From Rhodoluna sp. (GTDB lineage Bacteria > Actinomycetota > Actinomycetes > Actinomycetales > Microbacteriaceae): DNA of 33,427 nt. Location of the stretch: assembly GCA_030832605.1 (NCBI GenBank), contig JAURIU010000008.1:1-33427 (forward strand). Direction: 5' to 3'. Within the stretch, counting starts at the first letter, position 1, and each line of letters begins with the position of its first letter. Of this stretch, positions 7,524 through 15,868 are shown piece by piece. The notes under the pieces are model-generated. The model searched no databases and was not told the DNA's origin. It was given only the letters and a program-made list of their open reading frames with translations. Both the position numbers and the translations under genes were made by a program.

Positions 7524-9121
7524 TATTTGCCTTCGACGTCGGTTTCGATGCGTGGAAAGAGAATGTCGAGGTCGCCCACTTTTGTGCCGGCCGGTAGCTG
7601 ACCCCAGCGACCCGAGTCGGCAAGCGGCTGATCGGCAAGGTCGCCGATTTTGCCTTCGGTGAGTGCGGCCCAAAGTTTTGCGGTGGCTTTTGGCATAACC
7701 GGGGCGAGTGCGATGCTGAGCACGCGAAGCCCCTCAGCCGTGGTGTAGAGCACCGAGGCTAGACGATCGCGGTTTGCCTCGTCTTTGGCGAGCACCCAAG
7801 GCTCTGACACGGTGATGTAGTTGTTCAGTTCGTCGACCAGAGTCCACACGCTGCCGATTGCTTCGTGAATGGCGATTTCGTCAATGGCGGCATCGGCGGT
7901 TGCAACAGCCTTTTCGGCCACGGCCTGAATGGCAAGGTCAACTTCGTTATAACCAGCGGGCGCTGGAACGACACCGTCGAAATAGCGCTTGATCATGGCT
8001 AGCACGCGCGAGGCAAGGTTGCCTAGACCGTTCGCAAGTTCGCTTTGGTAGCGGGCCGAAAGGTCTTCCCACGAGAACGAACCATCAGAGCCGAACGCGA
8101 TTGCCTTCATGAAGTAATAGCGGAAAGCGTCTGAGCCGAAGGTGTCGGTGATTTGCGAAGGCGCAATACCGGTGAGCTTCGACTTCGACATTTTTTCGCC
8201 GCCGACGAGCAGCCAACCGTGACCGAACACCTGGTCTGCAGGCTTTAGCCCCGCTGCCATCAACATGGCTGGCCAGATTACGGCGTGAAAGCGCAGGATG
8301 TCTTTACCGACGACCTGCACCGATGCAGGCCAAAGCGACTCGAACTTGGCTTCGTCTTCGCCGTAGCCAATCGCGGTGATGTAGTTCAGCAGCGCGTCGA
8401 ACCAAACGTAGGTGATGTGCGAGTCGTCCCAAGGAATGTCAATTCCCCAGTCGAATTTTTCTTTCGAGCGCGAAATGGAAAGATCTTCGAGGCCTCGGCG
8501 AACGAACGCGACAACCTCGTTGCGAGCCGATTCGGGCTGAATGAACTTGGGGTTTTGCTCGTAGAAATCGAGCAGTGGCTGAGTGAAATCGCTCAGCTTG
8601 AAAAAGTAGTTGGTTTCTTGCAGGCGCTCGACCGGGCGGGTGTGAATGGCACAGACATCCTGGCCAGCGTATTCGCCTTCGCCCTCGATGAGGTCGGCTT
8701 CGGTTTTGTATTCTTCACAACCAACGCAGTAGTTACCCTCGTAAGAACCGCGGTAGATGAAGCCGGTGTCATAGAGGTGCTGCAAGAACTTCTGCACGTT
8801 TTTCTCGTGACGAGGTTCGGTGGTGCGAATGAAGTCTTGGTTGTCGATGTCGATGGTTTCAAGAAGTGGCAACCAGGCATCGTGAACAAGTTGGTCGGCC
8901 CAGGCCTTTGGGGTGCTGCCGTTGCCGACTGCGGTGCGAAGAATCTTTTCACCGTGCTCGTCGGTGCCGGTGAGCAAGAATGAGCCCTCGCCGCGCTGAC
9001 GGTGCCAGCGAGCCAACACGTCGGCCGCAACCTCGGTGTAGGCGTGACCGATGTGCGGAGCATCGTTCACATAGAAGATTGGGGTCGTTACGTAAAACGA
9101 CTTACCGGCTTGGCTGGGCAT
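7523..9121 (-). CDS. metG: Methionyl-tRNA synthetase
   Basis: Charges tRNA-Met, including the initiator. Class I signatures are HIGH (NDAPHIGHAYTE, about residues 19-29) and KMSKS (GGEKMSKSKL). The insertion carries C-x2-C (YCVGCEEY) and C-x2-H (DVCAIHTRP), a single zinc-knuckle type. At 532 residues it lacks the C-terminal tRNA-binding (EMAP) domain, as in mycobacterial MetS. The ATG has no Shine-Dalgarno but a -10 hexamer TAAACT lies 6 nt upstream, so it is probably leaderless. It heads the metG-tatD-rsmA-SRPBCC-ispE-ABC-F series. Confidence 0.97.
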   Translation of the reverse strand: MPSQAGKSFYVTTPIFYVNDAPHIGHAYTEVAADVLARWHRQRGEGSFLLTGTDEHGEKILRTAVGNGSTPKAWADQLVHDAWLPLLETIDIDNQDFIRTTEPRHEKNVQKFLQHLYDTGFIYRGSYEGNYCVGCEEYKTEADLIEGEGEYAGQDVCAIHTRPVERLQETNYFFKLSDFTQPLLDFYEQNPKFIQPESARNEVVAFVRRGLEDLSISRSKEKFDWGIDIPWDDSHITYVWFDALLNYITAIGYGEDEAKFESLWPASVQVVGKDILRFHAVIWPAMLMAAGLKPADQVFGHGWLLVGGEKMSKSKLTGIAPSQITDTFGSDAFRYYFMKAIAFGSDGSFSWEDLSARYQSELANGLGNLASRVLAMIKRYFDGVVPAPAGYNEVDLAIQAVAEKAVATADAAIDEIAIHEAIGSVWTLVDELNNYITVSEPWVLAKDEANRDRLASVLYTTAEGLRVLSIALAPVMPKATAKLWAALTEGKIGDLADQPLADSGRWGQLPAGTKVGDLDILFPRIETDVEGK

Positions 9122-9127
9122 TGTTCT

Positions 9128-9133
9128 AGTTTA
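9128..9133 (-). promoter_or_regulatory. -10 element, leaderless metG promoter
   Basis: TAAACT on the minus strand, then 6 nt (AGAACA), then the metG ATG. It fits the actinobacterial TANNNT -10 and would start transcription at or next to the start codon. No Shine-Dalgarno is present. Confidence 0.6.
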
Positions 9134-9154
9134 AGGTCATTCGGCTGGGTTGGC

Positions 9155-9973
9155 TTATTTCTTGGCGTCGAGGCTCAGTTGATAGAGCACCGATTTGCTC
9201 ACGCCGTTCAGTTCGGCGATTTCGGCAACCGCATCTTTCATGCGAAGACCAGAGGCCTCGAGCTTGAGCACATCGGCAACCAGAGTCGAGACATCCTTGT
9301 TGGTCTTCACCGCTCCGGCCAAAACGAACACCATCTCGCCCTTTGGCTCGGTTTTCGTCCACTCGATTAGTTCGGCAAGAGTTCCGCGTTCGGTGTGCTC
9401 AAACTTCTTGGTCAGCTCTCGCGAAACGGTGGCCTGGCGATCGAGGCCAAAAACTTGTGCGGCGGCGGCCAAAGTATCACCGATTCGGTGCGGTGACTCG
9501 AAAAACACCATCGTGCGCATCTCGTCAACCAGCGCTTCAAAAACGCTCTTTCGTTCGGCATCTTTTCGCGGGGCGAACCCTTCGAAGGTGAAGCGGTCGG
9601 TGGCCAAACCAGAAACCGCGAGCGCAGCCAAAACCGCAGATGGGCCTGGAACAACGGTGATTTCAACCCCCGCGGCAACCGCCGCACGAACCAGCGCGAA
9701 GCCCGGGTCGCTGACCGTTGGCATTCCAGCGTCAGACACCAGCAACACATCACTTTCGAGCGCGATCGCAACAATCTGGTCGGCGCGCTCTAACTCGTTG
9801 TGCTCGTGCAGGCTGTAGAGCTTGGCCTTTAGTTTGACTCCGAGCAACCCGGCCAGTTTGGCGAGGCTTCGGGTGTCTTCGGCGGCAATGTGCTCGGCGG
9901 TGCTCAGATGCTCGACCAGGCGCGTCGAAGCGTCGCCCAGGTTGCCGATTGGTGTGGCTGCAATGATTAGCAC
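9155..9973 (-). CDS. rsmI: 16S rRNA 2'-O-ribose C1402 methyltransferase
   Basis: SAM-dependent methylation of C1402 in the 30S P-site (tetrapyrrole-methylase fold). The N-terminus LIIAATPIGNLGD, the motif LLVSDAGMPTVSDPGFALV, the region VPGPSAVLAAL and the ending ELNGVSKSVLYQLSLDAKK are typical. At 272 residues it is full length. The start is a GTG at 9973. It is divergent from the mannosyltransferase gene, as in M. tuberculosis (pmt/rsmI), with about 30 bp between the start codons I favour. Confidence 0.95.
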   Translation of the reverse strand: MLIIAATPIGNLGDASTRLVEHLSTAEHIAAEDTRSLAKLAGLLGVKLKAKLYSLHEHNELERADQIVAIALESDVLLVSDAGMPTVSDPGFALVRAAVAAGVEITVVPGPSAVLAALAVSGLATDRFTFEGFAPRKDAERKSVFEALVDEMRTMVFFESPHRIGDTLAAAAQVFGLDRQATVSRELTKKFEHTERGTLAELIEWTKTEPKGEMVFVLAGAVKTNKDVSTLVADVLKLEASGLRMKDAVAEIAELNGVSKSVLYQLSLDAKK

Positions 9974-9990
9974 GCTCTATTGTCGCAAAC

Positions 9991-9996
9991 TAGCAT
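9991..9996 (+). promoter_or_regulatory. -10 element, leaderless mannosyltransferase promoter
   Basis: TAGCAT followed by 7 nt and a GTG at 10004. On the opposite strand TAGTTT (9993-9988) overlaps it and is a candidate -10 for rsmI, so the two divergent promoters share the central CTAG. Confidence 0.5.
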
Positions 9997-10003
9997 TGGC
10001 TTT

Positions 10004-11527
10004 GTGCCAGTTACTTCTAATGCAAAGGCGGGGGCGGTGACGAAAACAATCGCTAGCCTGCGTCGCATCGCAGAAGGCTATGGAATCTGGCTAATCATGC
10101 TCTTGGCCGCAGCCTTGAGGTTCATCAACCTCGGCTATCCGCGAAAACTGGTCTTCGACGAAACCTATTACGTCAAGGATGCTGTGACTCTCGGCTCTCT
10201 CGGGTACGAGGGGTCTTGGCCAGCCGACCCAAACGCGCAATTCGAGGCCGGTAACACCAACATTTTCAGTTCCGATCCGGCTTATGTTGTGCATCCGCCG
10301 CTCGGTAAATGGATCATCTGGCTCGGCATCAGAGCCCTAGGCGCTGACAACTCGGTCGGATGGCGCTATTCGGTCGCCATCTTGGGGTTAGCTTCGGTCT
10401 GGCTCATCTATCTGGTTGCCAAACGGCTTTTTGAATCGAAACTTTGGGGCCAGGTGGCGGCGCTGCTGCTCGCCGTCGATGGACATGCCATTGTGCTCTC
10501 AAGAACCGGTCTGCTCGACGGCATCCTCGCTTTTTTTGTCATTCTGGCGTTCTACTTTTTGCTGCGTGACCGTGAGCAACTGAGGCTCAGGCTGTTCGCA
10601 CGCCCTTGGCTGATCGCCGCAGCGGTGACGTTGGGTCTGGCCAGCGCCGTCAAATGGTCGGGGCTCTACTACCTGGCATTTTTCTGCGTCTATGTAGTTA
10701 TTTCAGACATCCTCATCGAGCGTCGAACCTACTACGCAGCCAACAGCGAGCCGTTCAACTGGGTTTCGCGCCTGTTTGTTCGCGGTGGTGCCACGGCCCT
10801 GATCACCCTGCCCGTGGCCTTCGTCACCTACCTATCCAGCTGGACCGGCTGGCTAGTGACCTCGGGCGGTTACTACCGAAACTTTGATGCGGCCGAGGTG
10901 AAACTGCCGGCGGCGTTTGAGTGGTTGCCAGCACCGTTGCAAGCCCTTTGGCACTATCACCTTCAGGCCTACGGCTTTCATGTCAGCCTCGCGACCCCGC
11001 ACAATTACCAGGCCAACCCGTTCGGCTGGCTGCTTATGCTTCGCCCAACCTCGTTCTTCTACGAGGGCACGGCCTTTGGCGCGACCAACCCGACCACGGG
11101 GGCGCTGTGTCAAGATCCAAGCGGATGCTCGAGCGCAGTCACCGCGCTTGGCAACCCTGCCATCTGGTGGTTCGGGGTTTTTGCGTTGGTGGCGCTTGCG
11201 GTCTACTGGGCTCGCACTCGCAACCGCACATCCGGCCTGATTTTGCTCGGTCTCGGTGCCGGCTATCTGCCTTGGCTGACCCTTTTGAATCGCACCACTT
11301 TTCAGTTTTACTCGGTGGTGTTCTTGCCGTTCACGATTCTCGCCATTGTCTTTGTGCTGCGTAGATATCTGCAAGAAACCGAAAACCGCGAGCGCGCGCA
11401 AAAAGTGATTTTGGCCTATCTCGGGTTGGTTTTGGTTTTCAGCGCGTTCTTCTTGACCATCTGGATTGGGGTCGAAACCCCCTACTGGTGGTGGCGTTTG
11501 CACATGTGGATTCCGACCTGGATTTAG
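10004..11527 (+). CDS. pmt: Protein O-mannosyltransferase (PMT family, GT39)
   Basis: Polytopic membrane enzyme that transfers mannose from polyprenyl-phosphate-mannose to Ser/Thr of exported proteins. The first membrane helix is followed by the catalytic-loop motif LVFDETYYVKD, and later by HPPLGKW and a family-typical C-terminus (FYSVVFLPF..., ETPYWWWRLHMWIPTWI). There are many hydrophobic segments throughout. Starts considered: TTG 9980 (ORF track), GTG 10004 and GTG 10037. I prefer 10004 because TAGCAT sits exactly 7 nt upstream, matching the leaderless pattern seen repeatedly here; 10037 has a G-rich run upstream and is the main alternative. The length is 507 residues. Confidence 0.9.
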   Translation: MPVTSNAKAGAVTKTIASLRRIAEGYGIWLIMLLAAALRFINLGYPRKLVFDETYYVKDAVTLGSLGYEGSWPADPNAQFEAGNTNIFSSDPAYVVHPPLGKWIIWLGIRALGADNSVGWRYSVAILGLASVWLIYLVAKRLFESKLWGQVAALLLAVDGHAIVLSRTGLLDGILAFFVILAFYFLLRDREQLRLRLFARPWLIAAAVTLGLASAVKWSGLYYLAFFCVYVVISDILIERRTYYAANSEPFNWVSRLFVRGGATALITLPVAFVTYLSSWTGWLVTSGGYYRNFDAAEVKLPAAFEWLPAPLQALWHYHLQAYGFHVSLATPHNYQANPFGWLLMLRPTSFFYEGTAFGATNPTTGALCQDPSGCSSAVTALGNPAIWWFGVFALVALAVYWARTRNRTSGLILLGLGAGYLPWLTLLNRTTFQFYSVVFLPFTILAIVFVLRRYLQETENRERAQKVILAYLGLVLVFSAFFLTIWIGVETPYWWWRLHMWIPTWI

Positions 11528-11578
11528 CCACGCTGCTGACCCCCAAAGACACCCCTCAAACCACCACTACCGTCAAGG

Positions 11579-11584
11579 TAGGCT
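11579..11584 (+). promoter_or_regulatory. -10 element, leaderless MFS promoter
   Basis: TAGGCT, 6 nt, then the ATG of the MFS gene at 11591. There is no convincing Shine-Dalgarno. It would drive the MFS-YciI-AKR operon. Confidence 0.55.
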
Positions 11585-11590
11585 GGGTTC

Positions 11591-12769
11591 ATGGCCACCT
11601 ACATGCAACTTCTTTCGCGCCCTGGCGTGCTGCGAGTGGTCTCATCGCAACTTTTTGCGCGCTTTCCGTTCGGTCTGATGAGCCTTGCCTTTGTGCTCCA
11701 CATTCAGCAAATATCCGAATCTTACGCACTTGCCGGCTTGGCCCTCGGGCTCGAAACCGTTGGCGTCGCCGTTTCTGGCCCGCTTCTAGGTCGCTGGATG
11801 GGCGGCTGGGGTGTTCGGCGCACGCTTCTGGTTTCGGCGGGCATCAGCGCTACAACTATTTTCGTAATCGGCTTAGCGCCACTGCCAGCCGAGGTTTTGG
11901 CGATTTTGTGTCTCGTGGTCGGATTATCTAGCCCACCTATTCAGTCGGCTGTTAGAACCATTTATCCGATGCTGGTTGAGCGCAGACAAATGGGCACGCT
12001 ATATGCGCTAGACGCAACCTTGCAAGAAGTCATCTGGATTTTCGGTCCGGTCACGGCCACGTTCATCGCAGCCTTCACCAACACCACAGTGGGCATCGTG
12101 GTCATGGGTGTCATTCAAATCATCGGTGCCATTTGGTTTTCATCAAACCGAGAGATTCGAAGCGTAGAAATTCCGAAATCAAAGCGGCGACTCGGCGGTG
12201 TGCTTCGCAGTCGAATCGTGGTTTCCAACGCCGTCATCGGGGCCTTGCTGATCGGCTCTTTCTCTGGCGTCGAAATTGGAACCGTTGCGGTGTTTACAGA
12301 TAAGGCGACGGCCGGAATCATCGTTGGTGTTCTGTCGCTAGGCTCTTTGCTCGGCGGATTCCTCTTCGGGCACCGAAGTAGAACTCGCTGGGCGCTTTCT
12401 CGCTACCTGTTGGTAGTTTTCGTTGGCTTTGCGATGGTCTTCATTGCACCAGACTCAGCCATCTGGGTGAGCATCGCCTGGTTCATCGCCGGCCTGGGTA
12501 TCGCCCCTGCGCTTGGCTTGCTCGGTGCCATTATCGGCGCTTCGGTAAAAACAGCGGATGCTCCTGAGGCCTACGGCTGGGTTGGCAGCGGGCAAATGAT
12601 TGGCTACGCAGGTGCTGCGGCGATTGCCGGATTCTCGATTGACCTAATCGCACCCGAGGCAGCACTGCTGGTAGCCGTGGTGATGGGTGGTGGAGCAGTG
12701 ATTGTTGCTCTACTTTCGGCTAAGTTCACGCCGGTTATTTCAAACCGCGACCAAGAGGATGAAAAATAA
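11591..12769 (+). CDS. MFS transporter
   Basis: A 392-residue integral membrane protein with about 12 hydrophobic helices and an MFS-like basic turn between helices 2 and 3 (GRWMGGWGVRR). A central loop is charged (SSNREIRSVEIPKSKRR), splitting two six-helix halves. The substrate cannot be inferred. Its TAA overlaps the ATG of the YciI-like gene by one base, and that gene overlaps the reductase, so three genes form a tight operon. A second ATG 12 nt downstream is possible. Confidence 0.88.
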   Translation: MATYMQLLSRPGVLRVVSSQLFARFPFGLMSLAFVLHIQQISESYALAGLALGLETVGVAVSGPLLGRWMGGWGVRRTLLVSAGISATTIFVIGLAPLPAEVLAILCLVVGLSSPPIQSAVRTIYPMLVERRQMGTLYALDATLQEVIWIFGPVTATFIAAFTNTTVGIVVMGVIQIIGAIWFSSNREIRSVEIPKSKRRLGGVLRSRIVVSNAVIGALLIGSFSGVEIGTVAVFTDKATAGIIVGVLSLGSLLGGFLFGHRSRTRWALSRYLLVVFVGFAMVFIAPDSAIWVSIAWFIAGLGIAPALGLLGAIIGASVKTADAPEAYGWVGSGQMIGYAGAAAIAGFSIDLIAPEAALLVAVVMGGGAVIVALLSAKFTPVISNRDQEDEK

Positions 12770-13053
12770 TGGCGATTTTTGCAGTGACCTACGCCTACTC
12801 GGCCAGCGAAGCCGAATTAGCCGAGATTCGACCCACTCACCGAGCATTCTTTAGAGACCTGCTCGAAAAACAGATTCTGCTGGCTAGCGGGCCAATGGTT
12901 GACCGCCCCGGGGCGCTTCTAATCGTGCGTGCCGAATCTGTAGAAGAGGTTGCCGAGCTGCTCGACCAAGACCCGTTTGACATCGCTGGCTACATTGGCG
13001 AGCGCGCCATCGCCGAATGGAACCCAATCTTCGGACCATGGAGTGCATCGTGA
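12769..13053 (+). CDS. YciI-like (YCII domain) protein
   Basis: A 94-residue protein matching the YCII/muconolactone-isomerase-like ferredoxin fold: FAVTYAY at the start, RPTHRAFFRDLLEKQILLASGPM (family His and 'GP' motif), and DPFDIAGYIGERAIAEWNPIFG at the end. Family members are small oligomeric proteins with a putative His/Asp active site, mostly of unknown substrate. It overlaps the MFS stop by 1 nt and the reductase start by 4 nt (GTGA), so its expression is coupled to both. Confidence 0.88.
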   Translation: MAIFAVTYAYSASEAELAEIRPTHRAFFRDLLEKQILLASGPMVDRPGALLIVRAESVEEVAELLDQDPFDIAGYIGERAIAEWNPIFGPWSAS

Positions 13054-13883
13054 GTTTTAGCGTTAACCAAAACCCGCTGATTCAACTGAACTCCGGGCAA
13101 CTCGTTCCACAACTCGGGCTTGGCATCTACAAGGTCGGCCAAGACATCGCGGTCGACCTGGTCAAGCTGGCGATCGACCTCGGTTACCGAAGGATAGACA
13201 CCGCGGCGCTCTACGACAACGAGCAAGAGGTCGGGGCGGGCATCCGCGCTTCAAGCGTTGAGCGTGAAGAGGTTTTTGTAACCACCAAGATTTGGAATGA
13301 TCGACACGGATACGACAACGCACTCGAGGCAATCGACGAGTCGCTCGCGCGGTTGAAGATTGGCTACATCGATATGCTGCTGATTCACTGGCCGAACCCC
13401 AAACTTGGCAAATTCGTCGAGACCTGGAAAGCGTTTGAACATGTTCTCGAAAGTGGCAGGGTTCGAGGCATCGGGGTTTCTAACTTTCACCCCGAGCACC
13501 TAGAGCCGCTTCTTGAGCAGGCGAGCGTGGTGCCAGCGCTAAACCAGATTGAGCTGCATCCCGGCTTGAATCAGGGTGAAATTCGCGCGTTCAATACCAA
13601 CCACGGCATTGCCACAGAAGCGTGGTCGCCATTGGCGCGGGGTCAGAAGAATGAGGCGGATGCGATTTTGGCGGCCGCTCAGGCTCACGGCAAAACGCCG
13701 ACTCAAGTCATCTTGCGATGGCACATCCAGCTCGGAAATCTTGTGATTCCAAAATCGTCAAACCCTGAGCGTTTGGCCTCGAACCTAGACGTTTTTGACT
13801 TCGAGCTCACCCGTGACGAGATGGCCGCCATCGACTTACTCGAAGACGGTCAGCGAATCGGGCCAGACCCGAGAACCTTCTAG
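13050..13883 (+). CDS. Aldo/keto reductase (AKR5-like)
   Basis: NADPH-dependent carbonyl reductase of the 2,5-diketo-gluconate reductase type. The catalytic tetrad is visible: D50 and Y55 in RIDTAALYDNE, K80 in VTTKIWN and H113 in LIHWPNP. The C-terminal cofactor segment is VIPKSSNPERLASNLDVFDFEL. The length is 277 residues, normal for the family. I chose the GTG at 13050, which overlaps the YciI stop and has GGAG 6 nt upstream; the ORF-track ATG lies inside YciI. Its TAG shares a CTAG palindrome with the stop of the convergent TerC gene. Confidence 0.93.
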   Translation: MSFSVNQNPLIQLNSGQLVPQLGLGIYKVGQDIAVDLVKLAIDLGYRRIDTAALYDNEQEVGAGIRASSVEREEVFVTTKIWNDRHGYDNALEAIDESLARLKIGYIDMLLIHWPNPKLGKFVETWKAFEHVLESGRVRGIGVSNFHPEHLEPLLEQASVVPALNQIELHPGLNQGEIRAFNTNHGIATEAWSPLARGQKNEADAILAAAQAHGKTPTQVILRWHIQLGNLVIPKSSNPERLASNLDVFDFELTRDEMAAIDLLEDGQRIGPDPRTF

Positions 13884-14866
13884 ATTTTCGCTGGCGCGTC
13901 GCGGGTAACCAGCAAACTGGCTACTGTCGTGACAATCAGAGTGACGATGATGACACCAAGTGAGAGTTCGGTGGAGATTTCAGGAATGATTTCGACATGC
14001 TCGCCACCATTGATAAACGGCAGCTCATTCTTGTGAAGGGCGTGGTTCACCAGCTTCACACCAATCCAGGCCAGGATGATCGACAGACCGACACCCAAGT
14101 ACTTCAGTCGCTGCATCAATCCGCTTAGCAAGAAGTACAGCTGACGAAGACCGAGCAACGCAAAGGCGTTAGCGGTGAAAACGATGTAGGCCTGGTCGGT
14201 AAGACCGTAAACCGCTGGAATCGAGTCGAGAGCGAAAAGAACGTCGGTTGCACCGATCGAAATCATCACCAACATAAGTGGGGTTAGGTATCGCTTTCCC
14301 TGCTGAACGATGGTCAGCTTGGTGCCGTGATACTCATCAACGGTCGGGTAAAAGCGCTTGACGATTTGCATCAACTTACCGCCGGGCACCTTATCGTCGT
14401 GAGCCTCGTGGAAGGTGTCCCAAATCAGCATCACCGCGGTGTAAACGAGGAATGCACCGAATAGGTAGAAAACCCACGAATAGGCGGCGATCGCTGCGGC
14501 ACCAACCGCGATAAAGATTCCGCGAAGAATCAATGCCACCACGATGCCGATAAGAAGTGCCTGGCTTTGAAGAGCACGCGGCACGGCAAACTGGGTGAAG
14601 ATGATTAAGAAGACGAAGAGGTTGTCTACCGAGAGGCTCTTTTCGGTGATAAAACCGGCCAGATATTCACCGGCGTACTGACCACCCCAGAGGTGACCGA
14701 CAACAAAGGTAAACGCAAGGGCCAGACCCACGTAGATGGCGCTTTGAATAGCCGACTCTTTGAACGTTGGTTCGTGCGGGTGGCGAATCTGGTAAATCAA
14801 ATCGAAAACTATGACCGCCACCAAAACACCGATGGTAACGAGCCAGGCTGTTAGATCAACATTCAT
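13880..14866 (-). CDS. TerC family integral membrane protein
   Basis: A 328-residue polytopic protein related to TerC/Alx, which export Mn2+ or load metal on secreted enzymes. Conserved acidic membrane motifs are EKSLSVDNLFVFLIIF and GATDVLFALDSIPAVYGLT; the loop FYPTVDEYHGTKLTIVQQGKRYLTPL and LRQLYFLLSGLM also fit the family. I prefer the ATG at 14866 (MNVDLTAWLVTIGV), matching family N-termini; ATGs 3 and 12 nt upstream are possible. The 28 extra ORF-track residues are not expected in the family. A TACCTT -10-like hexamer lies about 12 nt upstream. No Mn riboswitch was seen. Confidence 0.92.
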   Translation of the reverse strand: MNVDLTAWLVTIGVLVAVIVFDLIYQIRHPHEPTFKESAIQSAIYVGLALAFTFVVGHLWGGQYAGEYLAGFITEKSLSVDNLFVFLIIFTQFAVPRALQSQALLIGIVVALILRGIFIAVGAAAIAAYSWVFYLFGAFLVYTAVMLIWDTFHEAHDDKVPGGKLMQIVKRFYPTVDEYHGTKLTIVQQGKRYLTPLMLVMISIGATDVLFALDSIPAVYGLTDQAYIVFTANAFALLGLRQLYFLLSGLMQRLKYLGVGLSIILAWIGVKLVNHALHKNELPFINGGEHVEIIPEISTELSLGVIIVTLIVTTVASLLVTRDAPAKI

Positions 14867-14964
14867 CATTGGGGTCATAAGGTAAATCAACAACAAGACG
14901 CTCGGAATAATCCACCATCCGCAACATTTAGTAACAGTGCAACCCAATAGAACAGAGACAACAA

Positions 14965-15861
14965 ATGCGAGTGCTAATCTCGGGCGCCAGCGGTCTAATC
15001 GCCACCGAACTCAAGGTTCAACTCAGGGCTCTCGGACACGAACCGCTTAGCCTTGTTAGGCGCTCCGCGACAAGCTCAGACGAGGTTGAATGGAACCCCT
15101 CAAGCGGATATCTGACCCCAGGAATCATTGAAACCGTCGACGTCGTGGTGAACCTTGGCGGTGCCACCACCGGAAAGATTCCGTGGACCAAGAAGTACAA
15201 GCAAGAACTAATCTCCTCGCGCCTCGATTCGACCAAAACGCTGGTTGACGCCATCAACCAGTCCAGCACCAAACCGAAGGTGCTCCTTAGCGGTTCAGCC
15301 TCGGGTTTTTATGGCGAGCGTGGCGATGAACTGGTCGATGAATCAACGTCAAAGGGCGAGGGCTTTTTGAGCGATCTTGCCTCACAGTGGGAGCAAGAGG
15401 CGAACAAGGCTCAAACTCGAGTTGTTCTGCTGCGCACCACTATGGTCATGTCGCGCAAACTCGGTGCATTGGGAAAGTTGATGCCGCTCATCCGGTTGGG
15501 TATTGGTGGCGCTCTTGGTTCGGGCAAACAATGGTGGGCGTTCATCAGCGTGGTCGACGAGGCCAGGGCGATTATTCATCTCATGAATGACAAGAATGCT
15601 TCTGGCGCTTACAACATCACCGCTCCAGAGCAGGCAACTTGTAAGCAAATGGTGGATGCTCTCGCCAATGCAGTTCGCCGACCCGCACTTTTGCGTGTGC
15701 CCGCGTTCGCGATGCGCCTTCTCATCGGAGAGGCAGCCGACGAGCTACTGCTTTGCAGCCAGAAGATGACAGCAACTCGCTTGCAGAGCACGGGCTTTAA
15801 GTTCGAGCATCCGAGCCTTAGTGCTGCGGTTGCCTACGTGGTTTCTGACCCGCAAAAATAG
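14965..15861 (+). CDS. TIGR01777 family epimerase (YfcH-like SDR)
   Basis: An extended short-chain dehydrogenase-like NAD(P)-binding protein, 298 residues. It has the Rossmann motif GASGLIATEL (third Gly of GxxGxxG replaced by Ala), the family segment WNPSSGYL, VVVNLGGATTGKIPWTKKYKQELISSR, the SGSASGFYGERGDE active-site region, and a C-terminal DUF1731-like tail (RVPAFAMRLLIGEAADELLLCSQK). The reaction is unknown for the family. It is divergent from the TerC gene and convergent with an MFS gene only 7 bp away. Confidence 0.92.
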   Translation: MRVLISGASGLIATELKVQLRALGHEPLSLVRRSATSSDEVEWNPSSGYLTPGIIETVDVVVNLGGATTGKIPWTKKYKQELISSRLDSTKTLVDAINQSSTKPKVLLSGSASGFYGERGDELVDESTSKGEGFLSDLASQWEQEANKAQTRVVLLRTTMVMSRKLGALGKLMPLIRLGIGGALGSGKQWWAFISVVDEARAIIHLMNDKNASGAYNITAPEQATCKQMVDALANAVRRPALLRVPAFAMRLLIGEAADELLLCSQKMTATRLQSTGFKFEHPSLSAAVAYVVSDPQK

Positions 15862-15868
15862 TCGCTGG

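Noticed and set aside
8285-8983. 232-aa plus-strand ORF opposite metG
   Set aside because: It is the antisense shadow of the certain metG frame and has no recognisable family or start signal.
9195-9818. 207-aa plus-strand ORF opposite rsmI
   Set aside because: Ser/Ala/Thr-rich shadow of a well-supported gene.
10853-11503. 216-aa minus-strand ORF opposite the mannosyltransferase
   Set aside because: Antisense shadow with Arg/Pro/Gln-rich composition; the plus-strand frame is a clear PMT protein.
14867-14964. Mn2+ (yybP-ykoY) riboswitch upstream of the TerC gene
   Set aside because: The gap is under 100 bp and shows none of the conserved loops.
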